Assembly (NCBI RefSeq): GCF_001280595.1
Contig: NZ_LITU01000061.1
Location: 91,233 to 155,232 of the forward strand
Direction: 5' to 3'
DNA: 64,000 nucleotides
DNA from: Paenibacillus xylanivorans
GTDB taxonomy: Bacteria; Bacillota; Bacilli; Paenibacillales; Paenibacillaceae
Below the pieces are notes generated by a model, which searched no databases, had not been told where the DNA came from, and saw only the letters and a list, made by a program, of their open reading frames with translations. The position numbers were made by a program, and so were the translations under genes. Below are positions 36,215 through 44,718 of the stretch, piece after piece; the stretch's first letter is position 1, and every line of letters starts with the position of its first letter.

Positions 36215-37960
36215 ATGTTCGGGAACTCATCCCGGAAAGTGTTTTGGCTATTACTGCTGATTGGAGGGATTATAATGACAGGCTTTGAATCTACTGCTGA
36301 TGCTGACGCAGATATACGAGCAGCCTGGGTATGGCAGGCCAAGTCTGTCAGTGATGGAGGAAATGAGCTGCTGGAGAATGCAGCTAAACATAAGATTAAC
36401 AGACTGTATGTGAATGTGGATATGAATCTGTCACAGGAGGTCTATCATACGTTTATATCCAAAGCCAGCAAGGCTGGAATTGCAGTTGAAGCTCTTGGCG
36501 GAGATCCATCATGGGCAGTGAGTGGTCGTGAAGGTCCGATGCTCAAGCTGGCGGACTGGGTGAGTAATTATAACCTGGCTGCAAAACCGGAAGAGCGATT
36601 TGACGCCATTCACCTGGATATCAAACCCTATGTACTGCCACAGTGGAAAGAAGATGCCAAGCCGCTGGTCCAATCCTGGGTTGCCAATATGAAGCTATTA
36701 CTGGAACAGGTGAAGCAGGCTGGGGCGGTTGAAGTGAATGTCGACTTGCCTTTTTGGTTGGATTCTTACACCGTGACGGGTAGCAGAACGACTGAAGATG
36801 CGGATAACGAGTCGTTGTCACACTGGTTTATTGGACAATTTGACCATATTACGCTGCTTGCTTACCGTGATAGTGCGCAAGGAAACAATGGAATTATACG
36901 TTTGGTAGAACAGGAAATGATATGGGCTGACGCCAGAAACGGTTCTATTACCGTTGGGGTAAACACCAAGCCCATGCCTGGGGAAGAGTTCACGACTTTT
37001 GCCGGCAAAGGTGCAGCTCAATTGGAGAGTGTTGTAAAGGAGGTAGCATCTGCATTCACGGATCATGCTTCCTACGCAGGTTCGGCTGTGCATGACATCG
37101 TGTACTGGGGGCAACTGGAGCCAGAGGAAGTACCCTTACCGGAGAATCCATCCAATCAACCTGAGATTCGGGGAACCTATATCTGGCAGGCTTCTCAGGT
37201 TACGAATGATGGTGGAGATCAGATTCTGGAGTTCGCCAAAGCGCAAAACATTAATTGGTTATACGTCCGGCTTGATCTGGATCAACCGTATTCCAGCTAT
37301 CGCAGTTTTGTGAAACGTGCTCAGGCTCAAGGTATTGAGGTTCATGCGATGGGCGGCCATCCGATCTGGGGCAAAAAGGAAAACCGGCCACGGATACAGC
37401 GCTTGATTGATTATGTGAAGAATTATAACGCCGAATCTGAACCGGATGAACGTTTTAAGGGAATCCATCTTGATATTGAGCCATACACCCTACCTGAATG
37501 GGAAAATGATCGGGATACACTGCTGACTGAATGGGCTGCCAATATTGCTTATTTTCATGATGAGACGAAAAAAGACAGTGATCTGGAAACGAGTGCCGAT
37601 CTGGCCGTTTGGCTCGATACGTTCCCGTTACCGGGAAGAGACATGTCTGTCAGTGAATACATGATCACGACACTGGATCACGTATCTCTGATGGCATTCC
37701 GTAATATTGCTGAAGGCTCCAATGGAATTGCTGACGTCGTCAGTCAGGAAATGAAAATTGCGGACCGTCTGGGTAAACCACTGTTGATCTCGGTGGAGAT
37801 GAAAGAGAATTTTGAAGGTAAACATATTTCGTTTTATGATAAGGGAGCAGCGGAAATGGAACGTCAGCTCGCACTGCTTCCAGATCTGTTAAGCGAGTAT
37901 AAAGCCTACAAAGGCAATATCGTTCATGCTTACGATTACTGGATTCAAGCCAAGCCCTGA
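36215..37960 (+). CDS. Secreted/anchored protein with two tandem barrel-like repeats
   Basis: 581 residues. A hydrophobic N-terminal helix (about 9-24) acts as signal or anchor. Two homologous halves follow, about 34-300 and 317-580. Matching segments are RAAWVWQAKSV / RGTYIWQASQV, AIHLDIKPYVLPQW / GIHLDIEPYTLPEW, DHITLLAYRD / DHVSLMAFRN and AGKGAAQLE / YDKGAAEME. The HLDIxPY strand looks like the catalytic strand of a TIM-barrel hydrolase. Copy 2 has Glu422 there while copy 1 has Lys137, so copy 1 has probably lost the acidic residue. I do not recognise an exact family; a carbohydrate-active role is a guess. ATG 36215 follows GGAGGGAG. Confidence 0.75.
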   Translation: MFGNSSRKVFWLLLLIGGIIMTGFESTADADADIRAAWVWQAKSVSDGGNELLENAAKHKINRLYVNVDMNLSQEVYHTFISKASKAGIAVEALGGDPSWAVSGREGPMLKLADWVSNYNLAAKPEERFDAIHLDIKPYVLPQWKEDAKPLVQSWVANMKLLLEQVKQAGAVEVNVDLPFWLDSYTVTGSRTTEDADNESLSHWFIGQFDHITLLAYRDSAQGNNGIIRLVEQEMIWADARNGSITVGVNTKPMPGEEFTTFAGKGAAQLESVVKEVASAFTDHASYAGSAVHDIVYWGQLEPEEVPLPENPSNQPEIRGTYIWQASQVTNDGGDQILEFAKAQNINWLYVRLDLDQPYSSYRSFVKRAQAQGIEVHAMGGHPIWGKKENRPRIQRLIDYVKNYNAESEPDERFKGIHLDIEPYTLPEWENDRDTLLTEWAANIAYFHDETKKDSDLETSADLAVWLDTFPLPGRDMSVSEYMITTLDHVSLMAFRNIAEGSNGIADVVSQEMKIADRLGKPLLISVEMKENFEGKHISFYDKGAAEMERQLALLPDLLSEYKAYKGNIVHAYDYWIQAKP

Positions 37961-37991
37961 ATAGGCAGGTTATATAGGAAATGTTTTGTCT

Positions 37992-38028
37992 CGGGACTTC
38001 ACACAAGGTGAGGTTCCGGGCTTTTTTT
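37992..38028 (+). terminator. Rho-independent terminator
   Basis: CGGGACTTCAC/GTGAGGTTCCGG pairing with G-U pairs, then CTTTTTTTAT. Confidence 0.75.
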
Positions 38029-38119
38029 ATGGGGAAAAGATAAAATCGTGTCACCGAATGGGCGTCTGCACAATACGATATACGGTGATGCAGAGGTTCA
38101 ACAAGGGAGGAAACAGAAT

Positions 38120-38542
38120 ATGGCTGTTATTAAAGCCAACTCGGAAGACGTCAGGCTGCTCGCTAGGTTGATGAGAGCGGAGGCCGAAGGTGACGGCCAA
38201 CAAGGCATGCTGCTTGTGGGCAATGTAGGTGTAAACCGGGTACTTGGCGATTGCTTGGATTTCGGTGATATTCGGGACATTAATCGAATGGTGTTTCAGA
38301 ACCCGGGTGGCTTCGAGTCTACGCAAAAAGGGTATTTCTACCAACGGGCAAGACAATCGGAAATACGCCTGGCGCAGCGTGTCATTAATGGTGAACGCTT
38401 CTGGCCAGCCAGCAACTCCCTGTGGTTTTTCCGTCCTGTGGGGGAATGTCCACCAACCTGGTATGATCAACAAAATACAGGTCGCTTTAAGGCACATTGT
38501 TTCTTCAGTCCGACAGGTGAAGACTGTCCGAGTGTATTTTAA
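38120..38542 (+). CDS. cwlJ: Spore cortex-lytic cell wall hydrolase CwlJ
   Basis: 140 residues, the CwlJ length, consisting of a Hydrolase_2 (SleB/CwlJ) domain without signal peptide. LLARLMRAEAEGDGQQGMLLVGNVGVNR contains the catalytic Glu. CwlJ sits in the coat/outer spore layers and degrades cortex peptidoglycan during germination, for example after calcium-dipicolinate release. ATG 38120 follows GGGAGGAAA. gerQ follows 18 bases downstream, the well-known arrangement in Bacillales, since GerQ is required for CwlJ localisation. Confidence 0.93.
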   Translation: MAVIKANSEDVRLLARLMRAEAEGDGQQGMLLVGNVGVNRVLGDCLDFGDIRDINRMVFQNPGGFESTQKGYFYQRARQSEIRLAQRVINGERFWPASNSLWFFRPVGECPPTWYDQQNTGRFKAHCFFSPTGEDCPSVF

Positions 38543-38560
38543 ATTTTGGGAGGAATCACA

Positions 38561-39055
38561 ATGATTAATCAGCCATATCAACCAACACAGGTTATGGGCC
38601 AACAGGCCAATTCGCAAGTACAAGGAACGTCTTATAAAATCGGTAACGGTATGCCCATGATGTCGCCAACACCAGGCCTGGTTTCACCTAGCTCCACAGG
38701 CGGCGTACCACCGCTTGTATCTAGCGGTGCTCCAATGACACCTACGGGTGGTGTAGTAACAACAACTGCACCGCAGTTTGAACAATCCTACATCGAAAAT
38801 ATCCTGCGGCTCAACCTGGGCAAATGTGGGACGTTCTACATGACTTACGAAGGAAACAAAGAGTGGAATGCCCGCATTTTCCAAGGTATACTGGAAGCAG
38901 CTGGTCGTGACCATATCATTATCAGTGACCCGAATTCTGGAAAACGGATTATGCTTTTGATGGTCAATTTCGACTACGCTACATTCGATGAGCCGTTATT
39001 GTATCAATATCCAGGTGTGATCGGGAACTATCCGCAACAACCAAGCAGACGCTAA
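38561..39055 (+). CDS. gerQ: Spore coat protein GerQ
   Basis: 164 residues. The N-terminal 70 are low complexity, rich in Gln, Pro, Gly, Thr and Ser. The conserved GerQ domain follows, from about residue 75 (YIENILRLNLGKCGTFYMTYEG) to the end (PLLYQYPGVIGNYP). GerQ is an inner coat protein, cross-linked by transglutaminase in Bacillus, that anchors CwlJ. ATG 38561 with GGGAGGAA upstream. It overlaps the cwlJ transcription unit. Confidence 0.94.
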   Translation: MINQPYQPTQVMGQQANSQVQGTSYKIGNGMPMMSPTPGLVSPSSTGGVPPLVSSGAPMTPTGGVVTTTAPQFEQSYIENILRLNLGKCGTFYMTYEGNKEWNARIFQGILEAAGRDHIIISDPNSGKRIMLLMVNFDYATFDEPLLYQYPGVIGNYPQQPSRR

Positions 39056-39097
39056 TCAGTAGCGAAAAACAGAACATAATATAACATGACCCTACAC

Positions 39098-39145
39098 AGG
39101 CTGTCTCGAATGTGGATGTTATTCCGCAAACGGGACGGCTTTTCC
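39098..39145 (+). terminator. Terminator-like hairpin after gerQ
   Basis: GGCTGTCTCG/CGGGACGGC stem with G-U pairs, then TTTTCC. Confidence 0.5.
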
Positions 39146-39272
39146 TATATTATTAAAAAGAGCATAAATTTAAATAAAATAAAAACATAATCGAAAGTAA
39201 CCTTTTCCTCAAATCAGGGCACTTAAAGATAAATACATCATGCAGCAAGTGCACAGGAAGGAGCAAAACATA

Positions 39273-40844
39273 ATGAAGACATGGATCGATGGAGCAATTC
39301 AGGGGCAAGCCGAGGCTTACGAACAGCTGGTGACGCAATTTCGCGGAATGGCACTGGCTGTCGCCTATCAAAAATTAGAGGACATGTTCCTGGCCGAAGA
39401 TGTGGTACAGGAGGCATTTACGGAGGCCTTTGCAAATTTGTCCAAACTGGAGAATCCGGATGCTTTTCCCGGGTGGTTCAAAGTCATTGTGGAGAGACAA
39501 TGTTACCGTCAAATGAGGCGTAAGCAACATGGCACCGTTCCGGTCCTAGAGATTCAGGATGTAATTCAGGAAGAGGATCAGGCTTGTAATCCTGAAGAGC
39601 AGGCTCTGAAAGGAGAGGTGCATCGTCTCCTGCGAGATTCGATTTCCATTTTACCAACTTCCATGCAGCTTGCTGTTGAACTGTTTTATTTTCAGGGTTA
39701 TTCGCTCAAGGAAATGTCGGAATTCCTCGGGGTTAATGTTCCAGCTCTGAAGAAACGGTTGTATGATGCCAGATCCAGGCTCAGGCGTTCATTACCTGTG
39801 GCGGATGTGATTTCAGTATTTAGTGATCTATACGAAGGAGGAAAAGGAATGCTTCACATTATGAATGGTGACCATGCGGCAGATCGATTAAGACAAAGCG
39901 GGATTCAAGGTGAAATTCTGGTCTGGCGAGAGCTCTATACATTTGGACCGATAACGAGAAATATGGGGAATGAGAAGGAACGAAGTGAACGTGCACAATA
40001 TTTGGAGCAGAACTTGGGTATACCCCGGACTGAATATCTGAAAATCAAGGAACTTGAGCAAACGTTGCAATCATTCCATCAATACCAAGAGATCGTTCTG
40101 TGGTTTGAGTATGATCTCTATGATCAGGCGATGCTATCGTACTTACTGCACTATTTAAAGGAGCAGGACCTACGTAATACAAAGCTGAATCTGTTATGCA
40201 TTGATTCCTATCCGGATATTGAACATTTTCGGGGCCTAGGGCAGCTCACACCTTCGCAAATCGGACGTTTATCAGGTACTTGGCATGTGATGGGATCAGA
40301 GGAGATCCAGGCTGGAAGCGAGTTTTGGGCAGCGTATGCATCCTCTGACATTCAGGATCACCAGAACTACTTGTCGAATGATACACCCGTGCTCCCTTTT
40401 GCACATGCTGCATTCAAGGCCCACCTGTCGCGTCTGCCTTCTGTATCGAACGGATTGGGCACAATTGAGCAATCCACACTGGAGGCCGTGAGAGAGGGCG
40501 TGAACAGCCCTTATCCATTGTTCAAGCATGTTGGAGAACAACTGCATATCCTGGGGATGGGTGATCTGGAGTACTGGGCTCATCTGAAGAGAATGACGGA
40601 GGAACCTCATGCTTTACTTCAATTAAGCGGTGTACAAGCCTTTCCTGACTTTCAGCAGCAGCATGGCGAATTCCGTCACAGTATCTTGTCTCTGACCGAT
40701 CTGGGTGTTCAGGTGCTGAACGGAGAAGTGGATTGGGGATTATTAAGAACTGATAAATCCTGGATTGGCGGTCTTCAGATTGGTGAAGGCAATGACACGC
40801 CGTGGCGTTGGGACACCGTTAATGAGACCATAGTGATCCTATAG
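39273..40844 (+). CDS. ECF sigma factor fused to DUF1835 domain
   Basis: 523 residues. Residues 1-180 are an ECF sigma factor: region 2 with YQKLEDMFLAEDVVQEAFTEAF and region 4 with LPTSMQLAVELFYFQGYSLKEMSEFLGVNVPALKKRLYDARSRLRRSL. A short linker leads to residue 193, MLHIMNGDHAADRLRQSGI, the start of a DUF1835 domain (to about 320), followed by a DUF3658-like tail. The ATG at 39273 follows GGAAGGAGC. Inside the linker a perfect AAGGAGG (39835-39841) precedes the ATG at 39849 by 7 bases in the same frame, so a separate DUF1835 protein could also be made. No anti-sigma gene is adjacent. The fused domain may act as sensor or partner; this is inference. Confidence 0.88.
   Translation: MKTWIDGAIQGQAEAYEQLVTQFRGMALAVAYQKLEDMFLAEDVVQEAFTEAFANLSKLENPDAFPGWFKVIVERQCYRQMRRKQHGTVPVLEIQDVIQEEDQACNPEEQALKGEVHRLLRDSISILPTSMQLAVELFYFQGYSLKEMSEFLGVNVPALKKRLYDARSRLRRSLPVADVISVFSDLYEGGKGMLHIMNGDHAADRLRQSGIQGEILVWRELYTFGPITRNMGNEKERSERAQYLEQNLGIPRTEYLKIKELEQTLQSFHQYQEIVLWFEYDLYDQAMLSYLLHYLKEQDLRNTKLNLLCIDSYPDIEHFRGLGQLTPSQIGRLSGTWHVMGSEEIQAGSEFWAAYASSDIQDHQNYLSNDTPVLPFAHAAFKAHLSRLPSVSNGLGTIEQSTLEAVREGVNSPYPLFKHVGEQLHILGMGDLEYWAHLKRMTEEPHALLQLSGVQAFPDFQQQHGEFRHSILSLTDLGVQVLNGEVDWGLLRTDKSWIGGLQIGEGNDTPWRWDTVNETIVIL
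39835..39851 (+). promoter_or_regulatory. Internal Shine-Dalgarno and ATG at the sigma/DUF1835 junction
   Basis: AAGGAGG then 7 bases then ATG, in frame with the fusion, exactly at the first residue of the DUF1835 domain. It is as strong as the ribosome sites of the other genes in this window. Confidence 0.6.
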
Positions 40845-40856
40845 AGGTGAGATGGT

Positions 40857-40913
40857 AGCAGAAGCAGAGTAAAGCAGTAGAAGCGGTAGAGCAGTAGAGC
40901 GGCAGGTAGGCAT
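40857..40913 (+). repeat. Short purine-rich low-complexity tract
   Basis: Degenerate repeats of GCAGTAGA / GCGGTAGA units directly after the sigma-DUF1835 stop codon; no function evident. Confidence 0.5.
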
Positions 40914-40943
40914 GCTGCCCAATCGTCATCCATAGAGTCATGA

Positions 40944-40992
40944 AAAAAGAGTATCCCGCCATGCCTGAGCATGAGTGAGGATACTCTTTTGT
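40944..40992. terminator. Bidirectional terminator
   Basis: AAAAGAGTATCC/GGATACTCTTTT stem between two convergent genes; T-runs on both strands. Confidence 0.85.
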
Positions 40993-41007
40993 TAGTTCAC
41001 CTTTATT

Positions 41008-42864
41008 TTACTTGGTTGCATCCAACTTCAATGCGGTTACCATCTTACGGAATACATCTGTATTATCAAGATAACCGGTGAACAGACGGGACCCGGGTCC
41101 AGAGGCATTAATTGGCACATCGTCGAATGTGTGGACTTCCTGGCCTTCATCATGAGGCAGATTGCCTGTATAGTGTACACCGTCCGGGTCCTTGTCCGGG
41201 TTGGCGATATACCAGGTTTTGTCCTTCACGTTAGGGTCCTGAATGGTAGGACTGATCGGCACCGGATTGGCGAGATAATCCTCATTGTTGTCCGGCATAT
41301 TGCCCCAGCCTACAGCAATTTTCCACTCGGAATCCGGGTTGTCCGGGAAGCCATCACCGTCTTCATCCACATACGTCGGAAACTTGGAATCCGCATATGT
41401 TCCGATCAATTCACGGAGTTCGTCGCCAGATTTTCCTTTGGCGGCTTCCGTGTTATACGTACCGTTAAGCGTAAGGGAATGACCGTGGTCTGATGTAACG
41501 ATAATGAGCGTATCCGGATGTTCCTTCGCGTAGGCTTTAACACGACCGACCGTTTGATCGAATTCAATCGCATCCCATATCGAGCGTTCAAAATCCATGG
41601 TGTGAGCCTGTTTATCAATGGATGCTCCTTCGACCATCAGGAAAAATCCGTTTTTGTTCTGCTCCAGCACCTGGAGGGCTGCGTCGGTCATTTCCATTAA
41701 CGTTGGCTGATCCGTATCCTTGCCCACAATCTCTGCGTTGTTAGGCTGAGTATATTCCCGGTCATAATATACGTTCATGTTGCCTTTGCGGAATAATCCA
41801 AGCAATGATTTGGTAGAGGCGGACTTGTCCAGATTCGTTGCATCTGTAACGTAGGTATATCCTTCTTTTTTGAACTCCTCCACAATATTACGTCCATCTT
41901 TGCGCTTTCCACCGTCATCTGCTGGAAGGAACCACTCCAGTCCACCGCCCAGAATAACATCGGGTCGATTGGCTTCATTCAGATACATGCTGGCAATCGC
42001 TTCTTGTTCCCCACGCTTGCGCGTGTGTACGGCCATCGCTGCCGGTGTCGCATCCGTTACATCCGCAGTGGTTACAAGCCCGGTAGCCATGCCACGTGTC
42101 CGTTTGACCAACTCAACGATGTTTTCCACCTTTGGATCGTCAAAAGGGTCTGGCGTATTGTCCGGGTAGACACCCTCGGCATTTACGGCCGTTTTGTGAC
42201 CTGTTGCATAAGCGGAAGCACTATTGGCCGAATCGGTGACGATGGAATCCATACCTGACGTGGTGACCATACCCATGGCCTCCATTTGTTCCATCTCCAG
42301 CCAGCCATTGAATTTGCCTTCGTGAATGCCCTTGGATACAACGCGAGCAGCGGTGCGAATATTCGCACTCATGCCATCACCGATCATCAGAACAACATTC
42401 TTGGCCTGCTCCCCGTTTGTCAGTGTGGCTGTGTCTTTGGAAGGATCGAACACTTGATATACGACCCGTGAATATGTACGCTTGCCTGTAGCAGTGGTTT
42501 CGGCGGTTACCACAATGGAATCGCTCTCTTTGAAAGTAACATCCCGAATGGTGTACTCTGTACTCAGATCGTTACTGCTTGTCCATGTTCCGGATTTGCC
42601 GAAGTATTTTTCTGGTGACAAACCATTAATCTGGATTTTGATATCTCCGGATTTCAGCTTGGCCCCGTTCAACTCAACCCGGAAATCCAGCTTTTGGCCT
42701 GCCAGTATCTGAGCGCGGTCAATAGGCAGAATGGTAAATGCGGCCTGTGCCGTCTGTTGCTGCGTGGAAACGGGTTGCGCATGGACTTGCCAAGGCACTG
42801 CTGTAATTGCGACAGCTGCACTAAGCAGCAGCGCGTTCCATTTCATTGCATGATTGATTTTCAA
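41008..42864 (-). CDS. phoA: Secreted alkaline phosphatase
   Basis: 618 residues with a Sec signal peptide (LLLSAAVAITAVPWQVHA). About 120 residues of beta-rich N-terminal domain precede the alkaline phosphatase domain. Metal and nucleophile motifs are NVVLMIGDGMS, TDSANSASAYATGHKT (nucleophile Ser in DSANS), MVEGASIDKQAH and VTSDHGHS. An insertion YVDEDGDGFPDNPDSE resembles a calcium-binding thrombospondin-type repeat. The enzyme releases phosphate from esters outside the cell. Start TTG 42864 with GGAGG 8 bases upstream gives the best signal peptide; an internal ATG at 42846 is possible. The 379-base upstream region has no clear Pho box. Confidence 0.92.
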   Translation of the reverse strand: MKINHAMKWNALLLSAAVAITAVPWQVHAQPVSTQQQTAQAAFTILPIDRAQILAGQKLDFRVELNGAKLKSGDIKIQINGLSPEKYFGKSGTWTSSNDLSTEYTIRDVTFKESDSIVVTAETTATGKRTYSRVVYQVFDPSKDTATLTNGEQAKNVVLMIGDGMSANIRTAARVVSKGIHEGKFNGWLEMEQMEAMGMVTTSGMDSIVTDSANSASAYATGHKTAVNAEGVYPDNTPDPFDDPKVENIVELVKRTRGMATGLVTTADVTDATPAAMAVHTRKRGEQEAIASMYLNEANRPDVILGGGLEWFLPADDGGKRKDGRNIVEEFKKEGYTYVTDATNLDKSASTKSLLGLFRKGNMNVYYDREYTQPNNAEIVGKDTDQPTLMEMTDAALQVLEQNKNGFFLMVEGASIDKQAHTMDFERSIWDAIEFDQTVGRVKAYAKEHPDTLIIVTSDHGHSLTLNGTYNTEAAKGKSGDELRELIGTYADSKFPTYVDEDGDGFPDNPDSEWKIAVGWGNMPDNNEDYLANPVPISPTIQDPNVKDKTWYIANPDKDPDGVHYTGNLPHDEGQEVHTFDDVPINASGPGSRLFTGYLDNTDVFRKMVTALKLDATK

Positions 42865-43061
42865 TGTACATACCTCCGGAATCAAATTGTTGTTCTAATT
42901 GGAAGTATATAGCTGAATGATTAACTGAGCGTAAGAGAAAAGTTAAACCGTAAGCAAGAAGATGCATATATTTGTTAGTAAAACGTAAAAAAAACTGCGC
43001 ATTCGGTACATTTGTTAACGAAATAGCCCGTATGCATCATTTCGTTGTCATAGGACACGGA

Positions 43062-43089
43062 TTGACTGTGTAGTGTAGAATTATATAAT
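43062..43089 (+). promoter_or_regulatory. SigA-type promoter upstream of CorC/HlyC gene
   Basis: TTGACT (43062-43067), 16-base spacer, TATAAT (43084-43089). Confidence 0.65.
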
Positions 43090-43210
43090 AAAAGAAGCAT
43101 ATCATCGTTATTCGACAGAAGAAGGTGGAGGTGAACGCATTGGGAAGTTGAAACTGCATATGAACGGCAGAATGGCAAATATCCTACATTTTCGAAGGAG
43201 GTGGACCTAT

Positions 43211-43234
43211 TTGCCGAAGAATGACGGCGAATAG
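43211..43234 (+). CDS. Seven-residue mini-ORF with a strong ribosome site
   Basis: A perfect GAAGGAGGTGG (about 43193-43203) precedes TTG 43211, which opens MPKNDGE and stops at TAG 43232-43234. The frame is the same as the TTG 43244 start of the following gene, nine bases on. It is either a leader peptide with translational restart or the true gene start broken by a nonsense change (TGG to TAG). Confidence 0.4.
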   Translation: MPKNDGE

Positions 43235-43243
43235 GATGATAAT

Positions 43244-44560
43244 TTGAGTGACCCCTTACCGAGTATATTAAATTTATTTTTAATTGCTTTGCTTGTATTG
43301 ATGAATGGTTTCTTTGTCTCGGCAGAATTCGCGATGGTCAAAGTTCGTGGCAGCCGGATTGAAGCTTTGGTGGAAACAGGCAATAAAAATGCGATTTATG
43401 CTTCCAATATTGTACGCAACCTGGATGCTTATCTATCCGCGTGTCAATTGGGCATAACGCTTGCTTCACTTGGACTCGGTTGGCTGGGAGAGCCAGCAAT
43501 TGCTCACCTGTTAGAGCCGATGTTTACTGCATTTGGAATGGGTCCGGTATACGTACACGGGATTTCCATTGCGATTGCTTTTGTTATTATTACGATTTTG
43601 CATATTGTACTCGGGGAACTTGCTCCCAAGACGATGGCAATCCGCAAATCAGAGACGATCACGTTATGGTCTGCGGCGCTGCTTACGTTCTTTTACAAAT
43701 TAATGTACCCCTTTATATGGGCATTGAATGGTATGGCGAACAGCCTTCTGAGAGTGTTTCGCATGGCACCGGCCTCGGAGCATGACTCGGCGCACAGTGA
43801 AGACGAAATACGCATTCTGATGAAAGAAAGCAATAAGAGCGGTTTAATTGACAATACTGAATTGGCGCTTGTTGATAATATATTTGATTTTACGGCAACA
43901 ACCGCCCGTGAGATTATGATTCCGCGGACGGAAATGATCTGCCTGAATGCCAATCAGTCCATGCTTGAAAATCTGGAAATTGCCAGTGAGAGCATGCGTA
44001 CCCGTTATCCGGTATATAACGGTGACAAAGACCATATTATCGGTTTTATTCACATTAAAGACCTGATGCGATCTCAGCTTACAGATACCATTTCGGTAAT
44101 TCGGCCGATTCTCGCGGTACCCGATTCTACCCCAATCAGTGACTTGCTCAAGCGGATGCAACGCAGCAAAACACAGATTGCCATCCTGATTGATGAGTAC
44201 GGAGGAACCTCCGGCCTTGTAACGCTAGAAGATATCATGGAAGAGATCGTGGGCGAGATTCAGGACGAATTTGACCAAGAGCGTCCTTCCATTGAGAAAG
44301 TGGATGAGATGGAGTACTCCATTGACGGCCTTATGCTGATTGAAGAGGTTAGTGAGCGCTTTGGGCTGGATATGGACCGGGCGGATTATGATACGATTGG
44401 CGGCTGGTTATACTCCAGAGTAGAGGCCATCCCTCCAGAAGTGGGGCAGTCGGTAGAGTATGGCGGATATGTCTTTGTTATTCAAGAGACCGAGCATAAG
44501 CGGATTTCACGTGTGAATGTGATTAAGCTGGATCTGATGGTTGAAGGCGAAGGGGCCTGA
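43244..44560 (+). CDS. CNNM/CorC-HlyC family membrane protein
   Basis: 438 residues. DUF21/CNNM transmembrane domain (about 1-200, with MNGFFVSAEFAMVKVRGSRIE), two CBS domains (about 215-335; IMIPRTEMICLN and ILIDEYGGTSGLVTLEDIMEEIVGEIQDEF), and a C-terminal CorC_HlyC domain (about 350-438). Members are linked to magnesium efflux or tolerance; older names call them hemolysins. TTG 43244 has only AGGA before it, while a strong ribosome site serves a mini-ORF just upstream. Monocistronic. Confidence 0.9.
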   Translation: MSDPLPSILNLFLIALLVLMNGFFVSAEFAMVKVRGSRIEALVETGNKNAIYASNIVRNLDAYLSACQLGITLASLGLGWLGEPAIAHLLEPMFTAFGMGPVYVHGISIAIAFVIITILHIVLGELAPKTMAIRKSETITLWSAALLTFFYKLMYPFIWALNGMANSLLRVFRMAPASEHDSAHSEDEIRILMKESNKSGLIDNTELALVDNIFDFTATTAREIMIPRTEMICLNANQSMLENLEIASESMRTRYPVYNGDKDHIIGFIHIKDLMRSQLTDTISVIRPILAVPDSTPISDLLKRMQRSKTQIAILIDEYGGTSGLVTLEDIMEEIVGEIQDEFDQERPSIEKVDEMEYSIDGLMLIEEVSERFGLDMDRADYDTIGGWLYSRVEAIPPEVGQSVEYGGYVFVIQETEHKRISRVNVIKLDLMVEGEGA

Positions 44561-44601
44561 CCAAGGTATTATTTTTGGTGGCAGGAGATTCCCATCTATA
44601 G

Positions 44602-44642
44602 AAAAGCCGTGCGGTGGATGATTTCACTGTGCGGCTTTTGTT
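44602..44642 (+). terminator. Rho-independent terminator
   Basis: AAAAGCCG/CGGCTTTT outer stem with an inner CGGTG/CACTG pairing; T-rich tail. Confidence 0.8.
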
Positions 44643-44718
44643 CTGCCCTTTAATCGTAGCATGCACGGCTGCAAACAGGGTATAATGGAACGACTTTGCA
44701 AGATAGGAGAGGTTGAGA

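Noticed and set aside
42870..43020. Possible Pho box upstream of alkaline phosphatase
   Set aside because: Several TTAAC and TTTAC words occur but not in the regular spacing expected for PhoP repeats.
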